Below, one piece after another: positions 57,961 to 64,000 of a DNA stretch of 64,000 nt. Below the pieces are notes generated by a model. It searched no databases. It saw only the letters and a program-made list of their open reading frames with translations, and was not told the DNA's origin. Source of the DNA: Hypericum androsaemum (lineage: Eukaryota; Streptophyta; Magnoliopsida; Malpighiales; Hypericaceae); NCBI GenBank assembly GCA_963995505.1, contig OZ023183.1, positions 16,736,671 to 16,800,670 of the forward strand, written 5' to 3'. Every line of letters begins with the position of its first letter. The first letter of the stretch is position 1. Position numbers and translations under genes: made by a program.

Positions 57961-58108
57961 GTATTTCCATAAATTGTATTGTTTTCCATAATTATATTGT
58001 TTGGATGATATTTTTTTAATTATTTTCATAATTATATTTCTAATATTACTTCTATCCCTTTCAGTGAAAATTACTCATGTCCCTACTGAATTTGCGTCTG
58101 GGAGTATA

Positions 58109-61100
58109 AGTTCTGGACCGAAAAACCAACACAAGGATCAGGCCGCCAAATATAAGAGTCGTTAAACAATTTTGCATCTGTTTCGATGTTTATATGTTAA
58201 CATTGAAATTTAGTGATCAAATTTGATGTTTATTAAGGCCGGATAATAAATACATTAAAAAGACGTTTTCTTTTTTTTTTCTTTTCGGAACATCAAGAAA
58301 AACCGACTTTTTGCCGTGAATGATGAGACATATTCTCTGTGAGATCCCTAGGGAAGAATCGATATGGCTATATAATGTGCCATAAATTGGAAATTTCGCG
58401 CTTTAATATCGCTATTCTCCCTTAATTCCTTGTTCCAAATAGCAATAAATAACATTTGAGGAAAAAAACGAAGGAACTAAATTTTTGGTGATTCGGGGAT
58501 AATGTAGTAATTTTATGATAATTTCTCTATACCTAAGTGGTAATATTTCGACCATCAATTTTTCACTAAAATTTAGGAGACTTAAAGTAAACTTTTTATG
58601 AAATTTCAACCATTAATTATATCAAGTCATATTTATGGATGAACCACTGTAAAATAATATTTTTTACATTTCAACCCAAGACTTTTTTAGTTGAATCTAA
58701 ATCTCTTACAACTTCAACTAGGTTACCGTATGACGTAGCGAGGTTGTTTTTTTACCATTATTAATACCAAACTATAAATAATTAGGTGACAATCCATGCA
58801 ATTAGTACCATATTTATTATTGGTGTTAAGACGCCATGCACTTTTGATGATGTCAGAGATTCTTTACGTTGCACAATTTATTGCTTAGGTTGGGAGGTTC
58901 AAGTCGTCTAGGTTTACCTAATGATCTATTTATTTCTTTACGAATTAGGAAAATAATATATTGTTTGGTGAACTAATATACACGCGTTCTGTTGTTACAT
59001 CATCTTCTTTATTTTATGTTTTTCGTAACTGGGATTGTCAAAATCAAACCGTTTACCCAAAAAAAAAAGCTGGAAACCTTTTGCGGCTTTGCCAATGGAT
59101 TGTTGGATATGTCAGTGGATCTGGTATTTTGATTGTAGACCAGATCTGATTCTCAAAATGAACTTTTATATATATTCGGATCTAGAGTTGGGTTTTATCC
59201 GGATCCATATTATATAGTCTACTCAACAAAAATTAAGTTTTACAATAGCCTTAAAAATATGTGTGTTCATGCTTTATTTATTATCTTTTTAACTTATACT
59301 GCTGATTTTTCTAAATGTAATGTTACTAATTGAAATGATATCTTTTTATTTATGCCATTATTTTTTTTATAAATGTGGATCCATCGTTCAAACTGAATTT
59401 TGTCCCATTTATTAACCAAACATACTCTGAAATTTGTATATATCTGAAAACATTATAGGTAAAATTGTATATTTATTAAGCCAGGTAGGTACATGGTACA
59501 ATAGTAAAGACAAGATTGCCTAAGGGTGACAGCCAAATAAGATGGAGAACAAATTATGTTAACACTTATTCAAAATCATAGGAAACTTCATGCTCTCCGA
59601 ATATTCAACAGGGAACTTGGCCCTCTTAAGACGCACGAAATCAAGATGAAGATTAACAAATTCAACAGTTAGCTGGACGTCTTGGTATTGAAAGAAAGAT
59701 TATCATGGATTAATCTTATCTAATTAGTGATACTTCTTTGATAAATTATTATCTTATAGTTATATAGGCAACATATACTCATCGGCACTAAATAGTGTCA
59801 AATAGTAAATTTAATTACTTGTTATTTTGGCAATTATTTTTTTAATGAATAAAATTTTTACTTGTCAAAAAAAAAATCTCTCTGAGGAATTATATTATAA
59901 ATTCCTGCCAATTCATATGTGTTTTATGTGAAGTGCCCTTTGCCAATTTTCCTGCCTTATAGAAGTACAAGCGACCAAATACAGTACATCTTTTCACCTA
60001 CTTCTCCGACATTAGAAATCTCGCAAGTTGCAAATTTCTTCGCTTGGTCGCCTCCTGCGATTTGGTGTATTTTGTTGCTGCCGTATTTCTATTGTTGGAA
60101 TTTATTTCCAGCTGTACAAATTAAAGGGTAAACGATTCCTTTTATTTAACTGGAGAAGCAGAGCATGTAACGTGATCAAAATCGTTTCTTACAATATAGA
60201 ATAACGTGTAAGATACAAATTAGAATAAGTCTTTCACAAACGCACAAGCTACAGATCCCATACACATTATACAAAAATATATAAACCCCGAGATAAAAGA
60301 TATTTTTTTAGTAGTGCTTACTTTATTTGTAAAGTTTAAAATCGTTACTAATTTAAGAAAATCGAAATTTGTTACAACAGAAGCAAAGGGGTGATAAATT
60401 TACGTGGGAGTCGAAATCAAGAAAATCTTCCATGATGGCGAAAAATATTTATCAAAATAATATAAGAAACTCTTGTAAATTTCTTTCCAATTAGTTTATG
60501 CAATTAATCTTTTCTTTAATTGTTACTAAACATTAATTGGTTAACGAACGTTCATTGTTTCTAGTTTTATTTACCTAATCCGCCCACCCAAGGAATAGAA
60601 GAACCGGATGGTCAAACTCCAGCAATTGGTTAACCAACAGAAGAACTGGTTGGTCAACGTAGTAGGCGATCCGTTACTTGTTCTTGTAATTATGTATCCC
60701 TCTCTCTCTCTCTCTCTGTTGTCCACTTCAAACCGTTGTGCTTGGTTAGTTAATGTTAAGATTATCCTCTGTCTTAATTCCTAACACTCGATGTCGATGT
60801 TATTTATAGTTACACTTCTTTGGAGCAAGTACAATTACTTTATTAGGGCACAAAGTTCGGTTTAACGACTTCTAGATGTCATACCAACGAAAACGAATAA
60901 ATTATTGTTTAAGCATGTACACCGAAAATACGCGCATGCTTGAACATGATGCCAAGCAATCCGATCAATGTGTTGAATATACTGCAAATTGTGAGCATTA
61001 TTGTTTAAGAGCTGATGTGGTCTCTCAAATAGTCGGGTAGTCGGAAAAGATTGCCCGGGTTTTTTGACTATCAAAAATTTAAAATTTTATTGAATTTAAT

Positions 61101-61500
61101 TGATACGTTTTAAATTACACTGTAAAAAAAATCGTAATAAGTATGAAAGTGATGTTTCTCCAATAAAGTTTTTTGCCTTTTGAGCGAAAGCTGTCGGCCC
61201 CATCTTTACGGCAATTGATTAGGCCACGCCAGCCCAATTGCATGGGCTCTAATTGTTCCTAAAAGCCTTTTCTGGTGGAGTTTCACGGCCCAGTAGGATA
61301 GGCTGAGGGAAATTGTGATTTCGTAAATTCTAAAAAAAACACAATAATACACTTTTGACACTTTCTTCTTTTGCTATAAAATTTGATGTATGCAATAATA
61401 TTTTTAACATGAATATCTTTTACAGAACATTCCTCCATAAATGATCTACTCGATCCCGTAAAAAAGAATCCACTCACTATATTCTTAGACTTTTGCGCGA
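58109..61500. other. AT-rich intergenic spacer before lyase copy C
   Basis: No gene or resolved transposon is seen. A (CT)n run lies at about 60698-60718. Short open frames at 58412, 58961, 59919 and 60862 are AT-rich and unremarkable. Confidence 0.5.
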
Positions 61501-62987
61501 TTAAGTTGAAGAATTAGAAGGTGAAGGGCCTTCTAATCGAATATAATCATACATAATCCCCTGAAAAGGGCTGGCATTTCTGGCTTGTGTGAAAAATAAG
61601 GTATTGTCACCTTCAACCAATCTAGCTCCTGGTACATCAACACTGTACAGCCAATATAGCCCATGAATTCCATGTCTCGCTATAGAATTATCCCTCCCTA
61701 TTAGCCCACTCGAGAAAATAGAGCTCCCTTTTGGATCATTAACTCGAATCTGAAATAATTAATACCGGAAAAGTTAGAAACAATTTATCATGTAGGAAAT
61801 CATACATTTGGGTACTTAATTAAATTTGGGGAATACATTTATAGTCTAATTAAATGTATCTCTCAAGTTCTTCCCGACCTGAATTTTCTTTTTCTTTCTC
61901 AAGTGAAATTAATTATTTACCATAGTAGCACCGTTATTTATTTTTTAAAAACCTCTGTAGCAACGTCCAACCCTAAACCTTCGCGTTATTTTTATGTTTA
62001 GGAGTATAGAAGTCAATTTTACACGATAAAATGAGAAAATTGATCACGTCGGTAATAAACTTGAGAATAACAGTTAATCAAACTGCAAGGATGGTAAAAT
62101 ATATTTTGAAATAGTAATGACCACATCAATAATAAGTACATACATCACAGATCCAAATATAATTTGTGTTTAAAATTTTATATCTTATGACTATAATCAA
62201 TGAATTTGCAAGTACTACCTGTAGTTCGGAAAATGTTGCTGATGCAATAGCCACCCGGAGTTTATAGGTTCCATTTTGGTCTACTTCCTCGAGTTTGAAC
62301 TTGATCTGCCATGTGGTACTCACATATTTGTTGCCCTTCAATCTGAAATGTAACAAAAGTTGTAATACTTATTAGTAAGTCGGTGAATTAATTTCGGCTA
62401 ATCGCATTGCCTAAAAAGATTATTACATCGTTGGGGATAAATATCACATTACGGGAAAACTCTTTTCTATAATATGAATTAGACTCTACCCATAAACCAT
62501 CTTATGATATTAAATTTAATATGAAAACTCGAGTCACACAATCACATATTTCATGGCATGCAAATCCAAATGTTCAATTCTTTGCTCGCACGCGATGCAA
62601 ATTATGCAAACCTAATAATTTAAATATAATTAGTTTGAGAGAAAATGTTGGAATATGCATCATACCTTGCTCATGGGACATATATGAACTTTATATAGAG
62701 TGAATTTGACCTGAACTTTACATTACCTTCAATTTTTGAATAGGGACTTTAACATAGGTTAAATATCATATTAATTTGAACGGTTGGTCATACTGAATAC
62801 TTGTTCAAAATTATGATGTCGCACAAAATTGATTAGGAGTTCTTCTACTCGGATATTGAATTGTGAGCACCTGGTAACCTGAGCAAAGAACCAATCTTTT
62901 TTGTAATCACTAGTACCAACTGTGTATACCAAATCATCGTCAGGGTATAATTCTGCGTATCTTTCCCATAGTCCGTATTGTCTGAAC
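61501..62987 (-). CDS. Rhamnogalacturonate lyase (PL4) copy C, last three exons (5' part missing or outside window)
   Basis: Exons seen: 62987-62871 ([24 protein letters not shown]), 62342-62219 (STTWQIKFKLEE, GTYKLRVAIASATFSELQ) and 61749-61501 ([40 protein letters not shown], stop TAA). Exon lengths of 117, 124 and 249 nt match the equivalent exons of A and B, in frame, so this is the same family and orientation. In A and B the next upstream exon lies within about 140 bp; here it is absent across the remaining ~1 kb of the window, which contains transposon-like sequence. The gene is therefore either interrupted and truncated, or its intron is greatly enlarged and continues beyond the edge. 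Confidence 0.88.
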
Positions 62988-63209
62988 CTGAAGATTATAC
63001 GAGCAAATTTGTTATAATTAAAAATAAAAATATATTCCATTTTTTGCCTTAATTTCTCAAATATTCATATATGTCATCCTTAATGTCCAAGCAAACAATT
63101 TGGCAATGTTTTTTAAAACGGACACGAATCAAATTTAATTCTACTATTAATTTTTTTTAAGTATAATTTTATTAAACACCAAAGGTTCATCACATATACA
63201 ACAATAGGA

Positions 63210-63420
63210 AGGAAATAACTAAGGGTGAGCATTCGGTATATACTGATCCCGAATATCGAAAATACCTAATACCGAATTACGAAAAAAATTCATACCGATC
63301 CCGAACCAAAATTATTTCGGTATCTACCGAATACCGAATTAAAATTTTGATAATATACCAAAAATTCCAAAAACACCAAAATTTGCAAAAAAAAATTAAA
63401 CGAAACCCTAATTCCTAAAT
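63210..63420. mobile_element. Suspected hAT-type MITE end (GGGTGAGCATTCGGTA)
   Basis: The AAGGGTGAGCATTCGGTAT stretch and the multiple ATACCGAAT / CCGAAT motifs that follow resemble the subterminal regions of common plant hAT-type MITEs. The right end is not found. Lies in the expanded intron or break of lyase copy C. Confidence 0.4.
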
Positions 63421-63689
63421 CAAAATCGCTTCAACCTCACCTCTTTTTTTCTTGAGAGCAACACCAACTTTATTAAGTTCTTATACCTCTACATCATCCC
63501 CAAAATTCACAATCTAATTAGATAGAAATTAGCACACATCAACTTAAATAAATTCATAACATTGACGTGCATCAACTAAAAACTTAAATTAGACACAAAC
63601 TCATAATTTATTGCAAAATCTCCCAAAATACGAAAAGTTGGGAGTGAAACCGTTCTCTGTAAGTGGGATGTGGGGAGAGTGGTTTTTTC

Positions 63690-64000
63690 TTGGGAAAAGT
63701 TTACTAAAGTACCATGTAGTTTCACGCTTTGTTGCTATATTACCCTGTGCTTTGACCTTTTCTTTTTAGGTGACAGAAGTTTCGAAAAGTGACACTTTTA
63801 GTGACAGATTTTTATCCGGGATTAATTTTTCTAACCTGACCATACACATCAATGCCACATCATCACCACATCGTATTTTAATATCCTAAGTGGTGATGAT
63901 GTGACAAAATTATAAATCGTCACATTGCAAAAAAATTTATAATTAAGGTTAGAAAAATAAAGAGATTGAGATTTTGTAATTTTGCCACGTCATCGCCACT
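63690..64000. repeat. Foldback / terminal-repeat-like sequence at the window edge
   Basis: GCCACATCATCACCAC (about 63851) pairs with GTGGTGATGATGTGAC (about 63890), and TTTTTCTAACCT pairs with AAGGTTAGAAAAA further out. GGGAAAAGTTTACTAAAGTA resembles a MULE-type end. The element probably continues past 64000. Confidence 0.5.

Larger units (their letters stand above)
56749..58099. mobile_element. Pack-MULE carrying a cyclophilin fragment and a minisatellite
   Basis: Target duplication GGGAGTATA (56740-56748 and 58100-58108; the identity extends over 11 bp, GGGAGTATAAG). The ends are a degenerate inverted repeat: AGATTTGGATTCAGTGGGGAC (left) against AGACGCAAATTCAGTAGGGAC (right, reversed), 15 of 21 matching. 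Left subterminal DNA matches the element end at 29243. No transposase. The interior carries a cyclophilin half-gene and an ACCAATATCAT array. Confidence 0.72.

Overview
This window is plant nuclear DNA, almost certainly from a flowering plant. The evidence is spliced genes with GT-AG, GC-AG and AT-AC introns, plant-specific families (UPL1/2-type HECT ligase, PR-10, plant rhamnogalacturonate lyases) and typical plant transposons (Pack-MULEs, a Cassandra TRIM with 5S-like LTRs, copia, hAT, a tRNA-type SINE, a LINE). The sequence alone does not identify the species.

Layout: 1-258 is the possible 3' tail of an unidentified gene. 1525-17082 (minus) is a complete UPL1/UPL2-type HECT E3 ubiquitin ligase gene: 16 coding exons, 3,678 codons, plus an inferred 5'UTR intron and a TATA box. 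18955-25588 is a transposon block: a Pack-MULE carrying a decayed AP2/ERF fragment, with a truncated copia element inserted in its left terminal repeat, then a minisatellite, a second MULE-like element and a SINE. 26070-26399 is a MAX2-like F-box/LRR fragment. 26908-27483 (minus) is a complete two-exon PR-10/Bet v 1 gene. 27774-32550 holds a MULE with a nested hAT-like element, the left end of another MULE-like element, a complete Cassandra TRIM and an inverted-orientation minisatellite. 34073-35553 is a probable solo LTR. 36258-36386 (minus) is an orphan first exon of TFIIA-gamma with its promoter. 37127-38257 is a Pack-MULE carrying an OCTOPUS-like (DUF740) fragment. 38633-40081 (plus) is TAF7, which has a U12 AT-AC intron and a one-base frameshift in this copy.

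41211-62987 (minus) is a tandem cluster of three rhamnogalacturonate lyase (PL4) genes: A (41211-44901, 647 aa, no visible signal peptide), B (49873-54723, 699 aa, with a signal peptide) and C (3' three exons only, 61501-62987). Between them lie a Cassandra solo LTR, a decamer minisatellite of about 0.7 kb, a LINE 3' fragment and a Pack-MULE carrying half of a cyclophilin.

The real genes are ordinary single-copy or tandem plant genes: ubiquitin ligation, general transcription (TAF7, TFIIA), pectin rhamnogalacturonan-I cleavage and a PR-10. They do not form an operon-like system. The most notable content is the dense gene-fragment capture by at least three MULE-type elements, the nested insertions that can be resolved to exact target-site duplications, and the unusual introns. 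All splice junctions were inferred by eye from reading-frame continuity and family conservation; no alignment was run.
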